64,000 nucleotides of DNA, taken from contig OU342816.1 of assembly GCA_910591455.2 (NCBI GenBank), positions 3,395,476 through 3,459,475 on the forward strand, read 5' to 3'. Numbering within the stretch: the first letter of the stretch is position 1; each line of letters opens with the position of its first letter. Shown in pieces: positions 13,501 to 27,600 of the stretch. The DNA is from Pholis gunnellus. Taxonomy: Eukaryota; Chordata; Actinopteri; Perciformes; Pholidae. The notes under the pieces are model-generated. The model searched no databases. It saw only the letters and a program-made list of their open reading frames with translations, and was not told the origin of the DNA. Position numbers and translations under genes: made by a program.

Positions 13501-16500
13501 AGTTAAATGTTTCCTGGACAAATGGAAGCTGTATTCCAAACAAATAAAGTCACATTAGCTCACCGGCTGCTATATTACTAGTTCACACAAGCACAACATG
13601 CATTGTGCAGTTACGGTGGTTGTGATGTTGTGAAAGACTTGGCTGACTACTCCTTTAAACTCTCCAGTTAGCTGGTGTGATTTCAGTTCACGGGACACGT
13701 GTAAGCTAAAATCACATTTTATCAATGACATTTTTAATGAACATAGACACTTTGACAAGAGCCTGAGGCAAACTGCCTCGCCTTTCATCCGCTAACCGCT
13801 AATTCAGCTTTGAGTATGGCCGCATGTGAGCAGAAGAAAGAAGGCTGCGGCAGCTAACGCACCGTCCGCAGGAGAGAATAAGTGAGCGACATGCTGCAGG
13901 AAGGTAGAAAGAAAAGAAAGGGATGGATGGGATACTGGGAGTTCAGGTGGAGTCTGAATAAACATCTTGAATTGTTATCTCCAACCCGGTGTGTGATGAG
14001 CAATTCATCCCTCTGATCCACGCTGGGAAATGACCCCCGACATCCACCACGCCTCAACCCTCCAATCTCCTCCGCTTCACATTCTAATAAAGACTAATGT
14101 GTTTGCCGACATCAGCTCGCTCTCATTAGCGTGATTAATTGCCTCCTTGCTTTTGGTAAACATTGTGAGCGGTATTCCAATTTATTCAGCGAAAATTAAC
14201 CAATCATAATTAAATGCTCTGATCTCTCTCCCTCACCTCTCCCTATATAAGCTCTCTTCACACGCCGGGTGAATGCCCGCTGATGAGGTTTGCCTCGCTT
14301 CCTGTCATTAGCAGGATGATGTGAGCGTCACTGTGCGTAGGGTGAGCCAGAGTCAGGCTCGTAATGGTCAGTTTTTAATGGGTTAATTTATTGCTGGAGC
14401 ACATGGGGAGGACAGCTCGCCTTTTCCACACAGTTTGTCCGCCGACCTTTCGGTGCCCTCCCGCCCTTGTTGCAATGTCACACTTTACAGCATGTAGGTC
14501 AGCTGCTGTGCAACACAATAAACACAGCAACGGAAAATAAAGATGGCCGACTGTCACAGGACTCAGCGAGAATATGTGAGCGAGATACAGGCCCCACGTA
14601 TATCTGAAAATTGGCAATGCAGGGATTCGATTTGGGATTTGTTTTTGATGGGGTTGATATAGAGGAAAATAAAAAGAGTGAAAACAGCAACATAAACACT
14701 CAGCTCGAAGGTCGAGGTTTGAGTTGGTTATTAGCAGAAGTGATTGTTGTTTTGAGGCCTTGTTTCAGTGTTCAACACTAAACCGAGAAAGCAATGCTGC
14801 AGCCATGTTCGTGTCTCTGCCAGGAATCAAACATTTAGTCACAACGCAGGAAAGCACAGATATCATAACATATAAATAGTATTGTAACCCAAATTTAATT
14901 CACTGATTGAATGACATCATTTTACCTCTTGTTTTAGTAAACGTAATCATGATTGCAACCCCTTTATACATGTATAGTATTAAAAGCCCAATGATAAGGT
15001 AAAGGATTTGGTCTCAATGTGTGGTACTAAAGCGGTTTTAGTTCTCTCCCTCAATCCAAAGACATGGAGGTTAGGTTCCCTGAACTCTTAAATCGCCTTT
15101 AGGTGTGAATATGCAGCCTGTTCTCACTCCCAAATATGGCGACTTGGTCAGTATCCGTACGCTCTACGTGGTTGTAGTTATGGCGGGTGTGAAGGAGCAA
15201 GTCAGTTGATGGTGTTGATGCACAGCCCAGAGAAAAAGAGAAAAAGACAGACTAACAACTGAGACACAAGCAGTATCAATACATGGAAACATAAAGGCTT
15301 CCATATCATCATTTCTAAACAGCAGTGAGAACAGAGAGAAATATGGAGGACAGAAGGAATGAGTCCTGTCACATCTCCTCTGTTGCCCTTGTAGATAGGA
15401 TCCTTCCTCGTCCCTGAAGATGCTTTACGTGTCTCTGTGGCAAAAACTAGAGCTGTATGCGTAATGGTTCAAGATAGAAAGAAGAAACAGGATGGATGGA
15501 AGTGCGTGACATTCTTGCTAAAATCTCAAAATGTTGTCAAAAGTTTTTGCTACCAAATCAAAGCGTGACTTTTTCTAAGTTGTACATCAAGGTCTTGGTG
15601 TCTTCATGGGGAATTTTGGAGGATTCTTTGCATATTTCTATCAATTCTTGATAGAATAATTATTAAATTGAGCACTAGATCTGCGTTACCAATGGAATCA
15701 ACCCCCAAAAATGACTGCAACAACTTATGAGAGAGAATCTAGCATGGGAATGGCCATCATATACTTCCATCATGATGTTCTACGCCCTTATCCACTCTAA
15801 ACTTTCAACATTTAAATATGTAGGCGCCTAAACAAAACAAGATGTTTATTACATATTTATTTATAGTAGAACAACTTGACACATAGCTGCAACTCAAATG
15901 ATTTGCATGAAAGTAAATGAAGGTTTCAACGTATGAAGTTTAAAGGTCAACTGTTCAGCTTCTCATAGTTTCTCTCTCTGCTCTTGTTGACGGGCAGTAA
16001 TGTGGCTTTTTGTCAAGCATCTGTCAAAGTTACGTTTTATGTTTGGACTGCTTCTATTTAAACACTCAGGGCTCCTGCTCTTATCCTCATAAATTAGATA
16101 TTAGTGTCAAAAAAAGTAATTATCTATTTTTCACCTCCAAAACACGGGCGGTTGCAGCATCCTCCTTATTTGGCACACGATGAGTATAAAACCATTTCAC
16201 TAGAATATCAAATTTAGACCCTCGACCCTACCGTCAAACCCTGACGTGTGCTGAGCCACACACACCAAATATGCAATTGGGAAACGAGTAAGAAAATAAC
16301 TTGTTACACAAAACTTGTCAGAGAATTGTGTCTCTTCTACCAAGGTCTACCAAAGTATTCCACAACAAAAAGCATCCTTCCAAATACATCGCTCCAATCT
16401 CCTATGATCACCCATTCAATAATTAACAAAGGAGCAATAAAACAGAGGTAAAGTCTTCAGTCCGATCTAAACAAACAAACAAACAAACGATGCATCACGA

Positions 16501-17117
16501 GATAGACCTTTAAACCTTCCTGCTTCTGTGACTAATGGTATAGCTGAACTCAGCGTAGTGATCTTTGACTTGATCACAGTGATGGATGTGATTTGAGTTC
16601 AGTGGCAATCACAGGGCTGATGGTTGTCCTACAAAACTGCTGGTTTTGACAAACCTTTGGGGTTTGGGTTACAGTGTTCTACGGCTTTTGTTTACTTGTG
16701 ACAGTTTTGCTAGAAGGAGGCCTGCAGCATCTCTCTGCAAGAGCAGGTATCTGTTGCAAGCAATTTATATAGAGGGGTAATGGATTATCAGCTGTTTAAT
16801 AATCTTCATAGAGGAGATTCAAGTTTGTCTGAATCCATTTGTTTTTGTCTCTTTCCTCTGTCATTTGGCTGTTTTGAGTATTTACTGATGCAATATAACT
16901 GTTCCTTTTTGTTGTCCTGCATCAGTACAGCAAAGAAAAATTCTGATTTAATGTTTAGTATGTAATGTCAGCATTGAAAATGTGTCATCCGACGGGCAGA
17001 AAACTGAAGAACAGTTGTAGTTAAGATGTGTTGCGTAAAGGCATTAAGGGACCTGTACAACCTTTTGTGGTTTAAAAAGTTTCCCATCCTGAATCCGTCC
17101 TTCACGGCTCCTGCGCT

Positions 17118-17208
17118 AGCCCTGCTGGAGACTGGCCCAACTGTCAGCATGCAGTGGGCAAGAGGCAAGGAACACCCTGGAAAGGTTGCCAGTCTACCAC
17201 AGGGAACT
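17118..17208 (-). repeat. Non-LTR/SINE-like repeat fragment
   Basis: The minus strand reads a degenerate form of the phrase 'gactggcgacctgtccaggg', followed by 'tgttccttgcctcttgccca' and 'tgctgacagttggg'. I recall this as the tail region of a common fish LINE/SINE family. It is short and diverged. Confidence 0.5.
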
Positions 17209-17626
17209 GCAGTAACCACTGCACATCAACCTCTATCCTGTGAATATGACTAAGCAGACACACTTTAAAGGAGAAACCCATCCCTGTAACAGCAACTCAG
17301 AAATCACTGAATCACTGAAAAAGCATGAATGCCAAAGTAGCTGAGAGTTCGAAATCTTTTCAATCAGTCAGAAAAGAGTCACAAACCAGGCTGATAGCTA
17401 GACATGGGAGTCTAGACAGTCTGGCAGAGGGTTAATGAATCTGGGCCAGTAATGAGTCGCTGATGAGGACATTGAGGTCCATGGACATGGAAGTTGAGTG
17501 GAAATGAGGTGATCGCAGAGCAGATGAGGGTAACAGGATCTCTAATGACAGGAGAGTTAGTGATCAGGCAGGTGAACACAGGACAAATGTCCACACTGTT
17601 TTGCAGTGCACTGACAATATTTGTGT

Positions 17627-17636
17627 ATATATATAC

Positions 17637-17667
<31 letters not shown>

Positions 17668-17684
17668 TTTTTCTTTTTTTTTTT
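17627..17684 (+). repeat. (AT)n run followed by poly-T
   Basis: An alternating AT tract followed by about 25 T's with one C. This is low-complexity sequence; the open frame across it has no meaning. Confidence 0.9.
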
Positions 17685-17829
17685 AAATTTTTAAATTTAA
17701 AATGTTCAAGTCAATTTAACTCCAACAATGTTTTACACTTTGTTTGCAACGCACGTAAATAATCAATGTGTATGTAAGTGTGAGCCAAAACAGGTGATGG
17801 AGAATAAATTATTATAGATTGAGGGTGTC

Positions 17830-18100
17830 AAAAAACACCAGACTTCCACCCAGATCACTGCTGTTCATGTTCCGTGTGAAGCTCATTTGTCGTCTACCTT
17901 CCGCACTTTGACATTCCATACACATTTTAACCAAAACCACAGTCTTTTCCTAAATCTAACCAAATATTGTTTTGCCGAAACATTGCAAGGACCTGCGCAG
18001 GAAAACTGATCGCTCTTATTGCTGGATAGTACAAAAGATATCATAACTTTTCAAAGGATATCTTACAAATTTTTGCATGAGGATACATTGCATTATTAGA
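17830..18100 (-). repeat. Dispersed repeat family, reverse copy
   Basis: The reverse complement contains 'gcaatgtatcctcatgcaaa', 'aagatatc' and 'ggttagatttaggaaaagac', matching the order and wording of the family at 9905-10240 and 40028-40180. It is diverged and without clear ends. Confidence 0.4.
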
Positions 18101-18500
18101 GATTTAGTCAGCATGTGCAGCTGGCCTCAATCGCAGCTTTTAAAAAAGCTCATTCTTCTCTCTATATGCGTCAATTTGCATTTTGGTTCAACAAGCATAC
18201 AATCTGAAGTTCATAATGTAGAGACAGATTTCACCATCAACAGACTCAAACATTGCAAAGCAGGCAAAGCTTTGTTGTCCATGAAATTGCCATGTGTTGC
18301 AGACTGAAAATCCCCTCGCTGTTGTTTTTCCAAGGGCATTCTAGGAAATCAAGAAAATGATTGAGGTCGATGTGTCAGTCTGAGAGAAAACAGATGTCAG
18401 GGAAAAGCAAATAATACCACTTAACTGAACAATTCTTGACAGCACTAAACATGACACTGATGATCCCACCCTCTTCCTGTATCCCCTCCCCTATGTGCAG

Positions 18501-18686
18501 AGCACCTGAAGGTGGCGCTGGAGGAGTACATGATGCGGATGCCGAAGGTTCGCATCCTGAGGACCAAGAAGAGGGAGGGGCTGATCAGGACTCGCCTGCT
18601 TGGAGCCTCCTCGGCCAAAGGAGAAGTCATCACCTTCCTGGACTCCCACTGTGAGGCCAACGTCAACTGGCTGCCTCCGCTGCTGG
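18501..18686 (+). CDS. galnt10: galnt10 exon a (first exon visible)
   Basis: The exon follows a tatgtgcag acceptor and ends before GTGAGG. It starts with the last two bases of a Glu codon and ends with one base of an Asp codon completed in the next exon. It encodes residues 1-62, including RTKKREGLIRTRLLGAS and the FLDSHCEAN block. DSH is the DXH motif that holds the metal and UDP in GT27 enzymes. The upstream exon, expected to end in a DD-SDR-type motif, was looked for in 1-18500 and not seen. Confidence 0.92.
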
Positions 18687-21600
18687 GTGAGGAACACAAA
18701 AGCACGCAGCTAAGCATTAGCTAGCATCAACATATCACTGTCAAGATATGTAACAATGTAACGCTTATCCCAGCCAAATCTCTTCATTCACGGTGGAGTA
18801 GAAAAATACACACTAAAAAGAAATCATGTTTTTATTCCACAGACAACTTGACTAAAACAACAACTGTAATTCATTACTCACTACTTTACAGCTAGCGTTA
18901 GCTGCATCCGCAGTAGATATACTAGGTAACGATCGGGTGCTAAGGCTTGAGACTTCCTTCACTACACTTAACTTATTACGGGGGCATTTGATAGTTTGAT
19001 TGGCAGAAAAGAACATAGCGAGAGAGAGTGGCAGTTTTAAAACCAGGTTTCAATGAATACAAACTGAGCTTACCATTTTACCTGCACCAAATATCAATGC
19101 ACTTACAGCCTCCAAGAAAGCAGATACTCCAACTTGCATTCACGATCACCGGCAATGTCTTCTTCTTTGTCTGCATGCCTTTTACATTTCCTGTGGATGA
19201 CCATCATGGATGTGGCCCGGCGCCATCTTGTCTGCTACCAGGCACTTCACAAAATGTCCTCACTTTTCCCAATGAATTTCCAAAATTGTGAAAGCTTTGC
19301 TAATCACCAGTGCTGAAACTCATTTGCCACCATGTTTTATTTCAAGGATTTCTCTTTCAAAAATATCCAATGTCTTTTAAAATCTCTTTACTTCCCAAAA
19401 GTCTCCTCACTTTTCCAAAAGCTTTAATTTCCCAATATGTCCTCTCTTTAAGAATAATCTCAAGGTCCTCATAGCTGGATGTAACCGACCCACACAAACA
19501 AACACACACCACCCCTGCTGTGAGACTAAGCGCTTCCTCCTCCGCCTGATGGACTTGCTCACAAACACTCACTTTCTCGATTACCCTTTTTCCACTAATG
19601 ACCCACGTTCGGCTCTGTTTCCCAGCATGGCGCCGTCCCACATCGAAACCTTTTTAACAACAAGCTTTATGACCCACGTTACCTCTATTGTTAACACAAT
19701 ACTCAGGACAATGATGCGTGTCTGCCAGTGTGTGACATAAACAGGCAGCTGTTTGTGTTCATTACAACACTTTGTGACATTTTAATAAAGGAGAGAGGGT
19801 AAGGAGGCTGTGACAAAATGATGAGTACAATTTCATTTTACGTGCACCCTGTGTGGCATTCAAATGACAACCGTGTAATAATAACTTTTAAGGACCACAC
19901 AACTAAAGTACTGCACTTAATCTAAATGTCATCCAAAGAACCTGCAAGTCAGAACCCTCACTCACAAGTTACCTTGAAAATGTTTACACTTTGTGTCACA
20001 GAGGAGCTTAGAAACTGGACTAGACTTGCAGAAATAAATGATTCAAACAGATTTAGAGCTGCACTTTTCCAAAAAATATATTATTTGAGCATTTTCTTTA
20101 CTGAGTCAACACACTGGCAACCCTTTTCCAGTGAAAGTTTGATATGCGTCTGACATGTGCCGAGAGCTCAGTGGAAAAAGGGGCAAACACACACATACAG
20201 TACATTCATTCTTCCCGGGCACCCACTGACTTCCTCCTTCACCACTGCAGATGAAGGACCCTCAATACTCAAACAAAGACAGACACACAAACACAACTCT
20301 AAGTCTTGTAAAAATGTAAACGTTGTTTCTGGTTTGCTGTAATGAAAAGCGGTGGAACAACTTTTCTTTGGACTGAACTATCTGCTGCGTCTGTGTCTCT
20401 CAGACCGAATCGTCCAGAACAGGAAGACGATCGTGTGTCCGATGATCGACGTGATCGACCATGACAACTTCGGCTACGACACGCAGGCGGGGGACGCCAT
20501 GCGAGGGGCGTTTGACTGGGAAATGTACTACAAACGGATACCCATCCCTACAGAGCTGCAGAGCGACGACCCCAGTGAGCCCTTCGCGTGAGTGACAGCA
20601 TGCTCTACTTATTGATGGTGTCTTTGTTTTCATAGCCTACTCCTCACTGTGGGGATGTTTTATACATCGCTTCACCTCACACTCTTCATCTGCTGGACGC
20701 TGGCTATCACAGAACCGTAAACCGCTCATGTTTTAAGTCACCTGGTCATCATTATCCATGTGCACATTCATCCTTGGACTGCTGCCCACATATTTATCAC
20801 CTCAGAAGTCAGATACACATTGCTGCTATAGCCTACGCTCTCACGGCATCATCACTCTCTCAATCCTCTGTCGTTACTGAATTTGAAATGCTCCCGTTCT
20901 CGTACGCAGCACCTTTTTAAATAGTACGATTGTGGCAAAGTTGCATGTGTTTGGGAAGTACTGAGCATACGACTGGCTTGGATTATGTTGCACAAGTTGT
21001 GTGAGAGTTTTCGAACTCATTTTCTATATAGTTTTGCTGTTGTTAATCCTTGACCCCATTTATTCAAATCCATCCGTTTAAATCCGTGTTCAGATTTTCC
21101 GTTTGCCGGAAGGCATGCAAAAAGAAAACTGCTTCTCCCAACAATTTCATGGAGCACATGGTAAATAATTGAAAATACAAATGGTCATTCTGTGGGTGAA
21201 ATATTCTTTCAAAATGATGTTGGTTTGTGCAACACACACGGAGGACGTTGTCAAGTAATAGCCCCACCTCACTTAGCTTGACGTTTCCGATGTGTGTAGG
21301 AGGTGTGGACAGACCGAAAGCCAGTGTTTCATATTTCTTTTTTGGTTTTACTTTTCTACTTTTTTCAGGAAGGGGGGAATCCATGTACTCGTACGACAGG
21401 CAGTACAGTGGAAGTCAAACACCCTCCTGAGCAGCCACTTCACTGGTGCGCTGCAGTGCTCCTCCAACTGTAGACACTGTGTCAACACATGAATTAAACA
21501 TTGTGCTCAGTGGTTCTCCTACCTACAGCCACACTGTCGTACCACATGCTTTTACACGAGGAACACAGACGAGCAGGTTTTAAATCTCTTTTTCTATATC

Positions 21601-24600
21601 AATCTGTATATAAGCTGCATGCTGAAGACTCGGGTCACTTTATCTGCTACAGCAGACCATGGCTATGCTACGGACAGCTAATTCAATCCATACGGTGTTC
21701 ACCTGCCCTTCATTGCCTCTGGTCCAGTGTGGCAGTGGGGGAATGGAGAAGTGCGTGAATTTGATTTTCTCCATGCACAATGGAAAATAATGTAATAATT
21801 ATTAGTAATTATAGCTGCACAATATGTACTTTTTTTTGTAACTGCAATATCAGCTTTCTTAATGAACACAACACACACAAGCGGGAGTTTCTAAAGCCGG
21901 TTGCTTCATCTGCTCCTGTGCTGCACTATGTCTCAGCGGTAGTTAAGTCCATTCCCCTGCAAGGATTCAAACTGGTCCTTTGTGCTCAAATCTAAAATAA
22001 TATAGAAAAAGTTGTGGAGCAATGGCTTATTATTCCAGGCAAAATCAAACACTGTTGTGTAATCTGCTTTATTTATGTCTTTTGGCCAGTGGGAATCAAG
22101 CTCATTGTCCACACACTTAAATGTGTATTTATACAAAGTTTATTTTCCTCTAATATGCGTCCATAATGGAACTGAAGACTGTAGTTGTTGTCATGCAGGG
22201 CAAAAACAAAGCAGCAAACATGGATACATCACTTGGGGAAGTTTGATTTATAACTTGTTGCTTTATAAAAGTTGGTAGAGTGGTTGTACACATGTTCGAC
22301 AATAATATACTAACAGTTTGGTGAAGGCCTTTTCCTATTTCAACATGACAATGCCCCCCCTGCACAAAGCCAGCTCCATAAAGAAATGTTTTTCCCAGTT
22401 TTGTTGTGACGGACCTTGACTGGCCTGCACAGAGCCACGACCTCAACCCCGTTCAGCACCTTCAGAAGGAATCAGAACACCAACTGAGAGCCGGGCCTCA
22501 TCGCACCAACGCCAGTGGCTGAACTCACTACTTCTCTTGTGGCTGAATGGGAACAAATCCCTGCAGCCAAGTTCTGGTAGAAAGCCTTTCCAAAAGAGAA
22601 GGAACAATTCCAATGCGTTTGTAACAACATGGTAAGCTGGCAAACGTCTGTAAACATGCCAATATTGAATACAGACAATGATTGTCATTGAAACGATTGG
22701 AAAGGATGACAAGTTCATTACGCAAGCAAACAAAGCCATTCATTTAGCACACGTGCGTATCATTGAGCTGTAGTGGTCATTTAGAGACCCGTCCAACAAA
22801 CAGCAGGCGCAGCAAACACCACTGTTTGCACCACAAAAGAGAGGAGCAGAGTGACACAAGACATGTTAAAAAAAGACAAAACAAAAAGAATGTCGGAGGG
22901 AAGTACAGAGGTGTTTGTGCAGTTATCACTCGCCGGTAGATTATTTTTCATCCTGTTCACCCTTGGAGGAGGAGAACTGCTGAAACCTGGCTGTTATCGC
23001 CGCGGGACTCGTGTCTGTGCTCACAGCTCGTGAGGCGTGGGAAGCCCCGGAGTGTTTCCTCACTGCTGACAGTACAGTAGCTCGCCCTGTTTGCCATTTA
23101 ATTGATCCTCCTCGGGGACGACTTGGGGCGAGAGCGGACTACCTGCTGGCTGCCTTCCTCCGACTTCCACTTGATGAAAAGCTTGTAACTATGACAACTG
23201 CAAGCGTGTATAGTGACACGTCTGTGCCGAAGATAGGGTATTTGTGGGGGAAGGGCGGCATGGGGGGGGGTTGAGTTGTGATTTATTGTTAAGATCAGTG
23301 TGACATGAACTGGATTCAAAGAAGGCACGAGGTGGGTCGGGTTCCTTACAAGAAATCAAATAATAGTCGTGTGTCTGCACCTGCTGCCCCAATTTGTCTG
23401 CCTCAGGTGTTGCCGCCGCTACCATCGAGTACCGTACGGCAGCGATGTAACGGCTAACAAGCCCCGCACTCAGCAGCACGGAGCTTTGTCACAACAGACA
23501 GAAGCCACAGTGCTCTGCGGTGGGTTAATTGGTTCTGCACTCTTCAGTGCATGTTCATTATCTGTTGGGAACTCGTGGCACCATAAATACATGCACTCTG
23601 ACTTGCTGCCTGTGTCTCTATGTGTTGCTTCCCTCGCTCTTATTCTGACTGTTATGTTTGTCATTTGAGTTTTTATAATCGCGTAGGCTGCAAAGTTTGT
23701 TTCGCCCTCATCATGGCGGACAGCAGCTGCCGTCGGTTTTGGATTTAGATCAGTCACAGTGGATTCCAACTGAGAACCAGTCACAGCAAAGAACATGCAT
23801 ACATGCATGAATAGAAACCTCTCAAACACCTGCAGTACAATCCATTACGATGCCTTCCATTCATATGTTAGGTTCGTATCAACACACTCATCGCTTCGCC
23901 GATATCTTGCTCAAGCTTCTTCCAGTGAACATATTGTTAACATATTGAACGTATTAATCTTATAGAAATAGATTTTGCTGCCACAGTGATTTGAAAAATG
24001 TTGACCCTTTCTTGCTGCGTCTCCTTCAAAGCTAACTCGGACACAATTGTTTTATTTGCTGTTTGCTTTCAGGTTGAATTTAATACATAACGGGATATAG
24101 ACTCTGGTTAAGGAAACTTGCAAATCGGACAAGAAGATATTGGATATCATTTTTCATTGTCATTGGGAAACATTCATAGCTCCTCATCCATTTTCATTCA
24201 AACAAAAGAGCACGAAATGTATTTTCTTTTTCTATAGAATAGCAATAATGCACAAATTGTTACAGGCATAATTTTTGGCAAAATAATCTCTTTTTTAATT
24301 TGACAATAATTATGTATGCAGCTTTGGTTTACTCGAAACCCATCAGCCATCAGCCTGATGACGGATACGCGTCTGGAGGCGAGAGTCTGTATCTCTGGGG
24401 TCCCCGTGGAGCCAACAGATATCTGAGCCAAGACTTCCTTCAAGCTTTCAAGGAAAAAGTTTTTAAAGTTCCTCACAAATCAATATGCATCGGCTCATGT
24501 CTCCCTCTATTTCTCTCATGAGCAGTTCCACCCGTAGACATTTAGTTTCAGTTGTTAGAAGTGATGCTTTCTGATATTCTCCTCACTTTCTCTCTCCATT

Positions 24601-27600
24601 TGGTCACTTTGACTCAAAAACAGTGCTGCGTTCAAGGATATTGTGAGTTGTTGCAGTTGTTGTTGTTGTATTTTCTTTGGCAGTTGAAAAGTGGAAAGCG
24701 ATGCTGCCGCTCTGCGTGTACATGTTGTGATTTTGGGTGCATCTGTTGTACAAAATGTACTGCAAGTAGTGAGTGTGTGTGTTGTATTTTGTGTGTCCTG
24801 CAGGTCGCCGGTGATGGCAGGTGGACTGTTCGCTGTGGACAGGAAGTGGTTCTGGGAGCTGGGAGGATACGACACGGGTCTGGAGATCTGGGGAGGAGAA
24901 CAGTACGAGATCTCCTTCAAGGTAAAAATGATCAAATCCAAAATGTAAATTGTAAAATAATGTTCTTATATGTTCATAAATCACAGGTTAATTGAATGCT
25001 CATTTATCGTACACATTTGCAGATGATATTTTTGGAATTTACATCCTGTAACCAAGTCATTCTGCCACCTTTTCAGCCCGTTATCATTGCATCGGGGTCA
25101 TACACATAATGATAATAAAACATGTCATTTTGGAAAATAATCTTGTTCTCAAGCAATGCCATCATCCTGTTTCCGTTTGGTTTCTGTCACACCTTTGATG
25201 AAAGCTTCTCTCTTTGCTTTGTCTTTGAGACTCTTAGATTTCTGTTTCTAATATTTCTGCCTGGCCGCTGTTTTTCCACATTTTGTAACGGTGAAGCAAA
25301 TGTATGTCCAGGTTCAGTGTCAGGGCAGTAGACAGACGGGGGGGGGGGGGTGTTAATGGAAACATTCTTCTCCTCACTTGTAATGTTTTGTGATCATGTT
25401 TTCTCTAAACCAAAAGCACAGCTGAAAGAAGAACAATGTGTGTTTAACAAACTGATTCAAATGCAAGTGAAATCCCTTTTTGGTGTTCCTGAAGAGGATT
25501 AAAGAAAGCAGAGAGTTGGAGACACATTTATGAGGTTGGCAGTGTTCCCAATCCATTCCACACCAACGTGAAGCCAGCTCCTTGGAGGCTGTTGTGTTGT
25601 TGACCTCTGACATTCAGGTTTTGGCTTTGTCGTTCTAGCAACTGTTCAGATGCCAATGGTGATTGTTAATAGTACATACATCATCAATTCAGCTGGAGAA
25701 AGGCTCAGGAATCTTGTTTTCAGCAAATTTCTAAACATATTTTGTGATCTTGCGAACTCACTTCTGACACAATTTCTTGGAGGAATATGATGAAAGCACC
25801 ACACAGCCTCCGTCTTCCTGCTGTGAGGTTGGTGTGTGGTTTCAACATTTCAAATCCGACACTGAAATATGAATCAATTTACAAACCTGACGCACTTACA
25901 ACTTGACCACTAGTGATGCAGAAGATTCCACTTTAACCCTGGAATGTAAAGGATAACTCTGCGCTGGAGTGTTTTTCAAACCCTGAGCAGAAGGTGAGGA
26001 TTTCCTTAATTTAAAGCCGAAACGATCGGCCTCAACTAACATCATCCGTGACCCAGGGCTGAGCCTCATGTGAAAAGCTCTTTTATTTGAATACTGTTTC
26101 CAAGCTTTTCATCTTATTGAAGTAATTACTGAGATAATATCCCAAACCGTGGTTATTATTTTGGCCAAGATTATCATACCATTAAATGTAGCTATCAGTA
26201 CATTCCTAGCTGTGCCTCTTAACCCTACTTTAAGCCCACAGATATTCAATTTGGTTTCCTTTTTTATTAAGATCCCCATTAGCTGATACAGAGCAGACAG
26301 CCCATCTCCTGAGTAACAGGCTCTCACACTAATCCTTACAGCCACACCGCTGCTCCCACAGACAGCCGGGCCCTGCTCGCATGCGAAACACAATCACTTC
26401 ATTCACTGGTACAGTTAATCTAAAGCTCCATCGTGGTCACGTTAAGTATGGGAATATCAAGCATTTCTCAACTCATGAAGGGAAATAATCTCAGCACATA
26501 CAGGCACACGGAGCACAAAGGCCATATGACCTCACATGCCAAGCAAGAAGATAGAACAAGGCGCATAACTGACGGTGGATGTTTTAAATTCCGCTCTGGC
26601 ATATTGGAGTTTCAGTTCTGCTAACATTTCTCAGAGACAGCTGCTCTGGAGGCAGGAATAATTAAACTTCCAGGGAAGGAGCCACAAAAAGTAGGTATTC
26701 TGTGTATGAGTAAGCTCAATGGCAAAAAGTCTGCAGAGGGAAACTTTTCTCTAAAAGCTTGCATTGAAAAATAAATGACATGATTTTTTTTAGCATTCTG
26801 AATTTTGCATGGGTAGTAGGCCACTTACATAAACTTTCTCACATTGGCCAGTGGTTTGCTTGATGCGATCGTGTGGTCGCCGCCATGATAATGCACCAGC
26901 TTCTTGATGCTTGTTTCCTTTAAAACACCATAAAACTTTAAAAGTCTTTGTTTGCCAAAGAAAACATGAACTTCATTGTTTTTTTGCATCATGCAAAAAA
27001 GGACCTGTAAAGCATCTGTTATCTAAAAGCAGATAGAGTCAGTCATTGAGTTTGGTGCAGAAGCCAGTACTAACCTTGAAAGCATTATATTTCTGCTTTT
27101 TCTCTGACTTTTCGTTTATTGCTGCCGGCCTTGGTTAGGTCGTTGTTATTCATGTAGTGGAAGGAAGCGCAACACAAGAGCCCCTGACATACAGTATATG
27201 CTGAACTTATGTTTTATTTATTCAAAGACACCAATAGAGACAACTCAAGTTTTAGTTGCACTTTTATTCAATGCTGGATTTTGTCTTGCAGCAATATGTT
27301 TTATTCATGCAGTTAGAGTGAATTCTGTTGTTCCGTAGCTTTTCTCTATCAGCTGATCTGAGTCGGTTCACTGGTAGTGGAACTTCATCTGCAACAGACC
27401 AGAGAGACATTGATGTCAAAACAGGGTCTGGATGCTTTAATAGCCTAATGTTAGTTTGGGTTTGAAATTATTCCCATGTGGTTAGTTGTTTCTTAACATC
27501 GCAAACTCAATCCAAGTTAGAAACTATCACATTAAAGGGTTAATAAGATGAAGCGTGTTTTGTCGATTTGAAAAAGCGAAACGCATCGCTCTGCCTTTTT

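Larger units (their letters stand above)
10594..18500. other. Non-coding, probably intron upstream of the first visible exon
   Basis: No coding exon was recognised. 12323-12598 is an open frame without known domains. 14080-14300 is an AT-rich block with homeodomain-like words (see findings). 17118-17208 and 17830-18100 are repeat fragments. A small AAAC tandem lies at 16469-16488. Confidence 0.5.

Noticed and set aside
18436..18717. Frames on both strands across exon a
   Set aside because: They are shadows of the GALNT exon; only the frame with RTKKREGLIRTR and FLDSHCE has family motifs.
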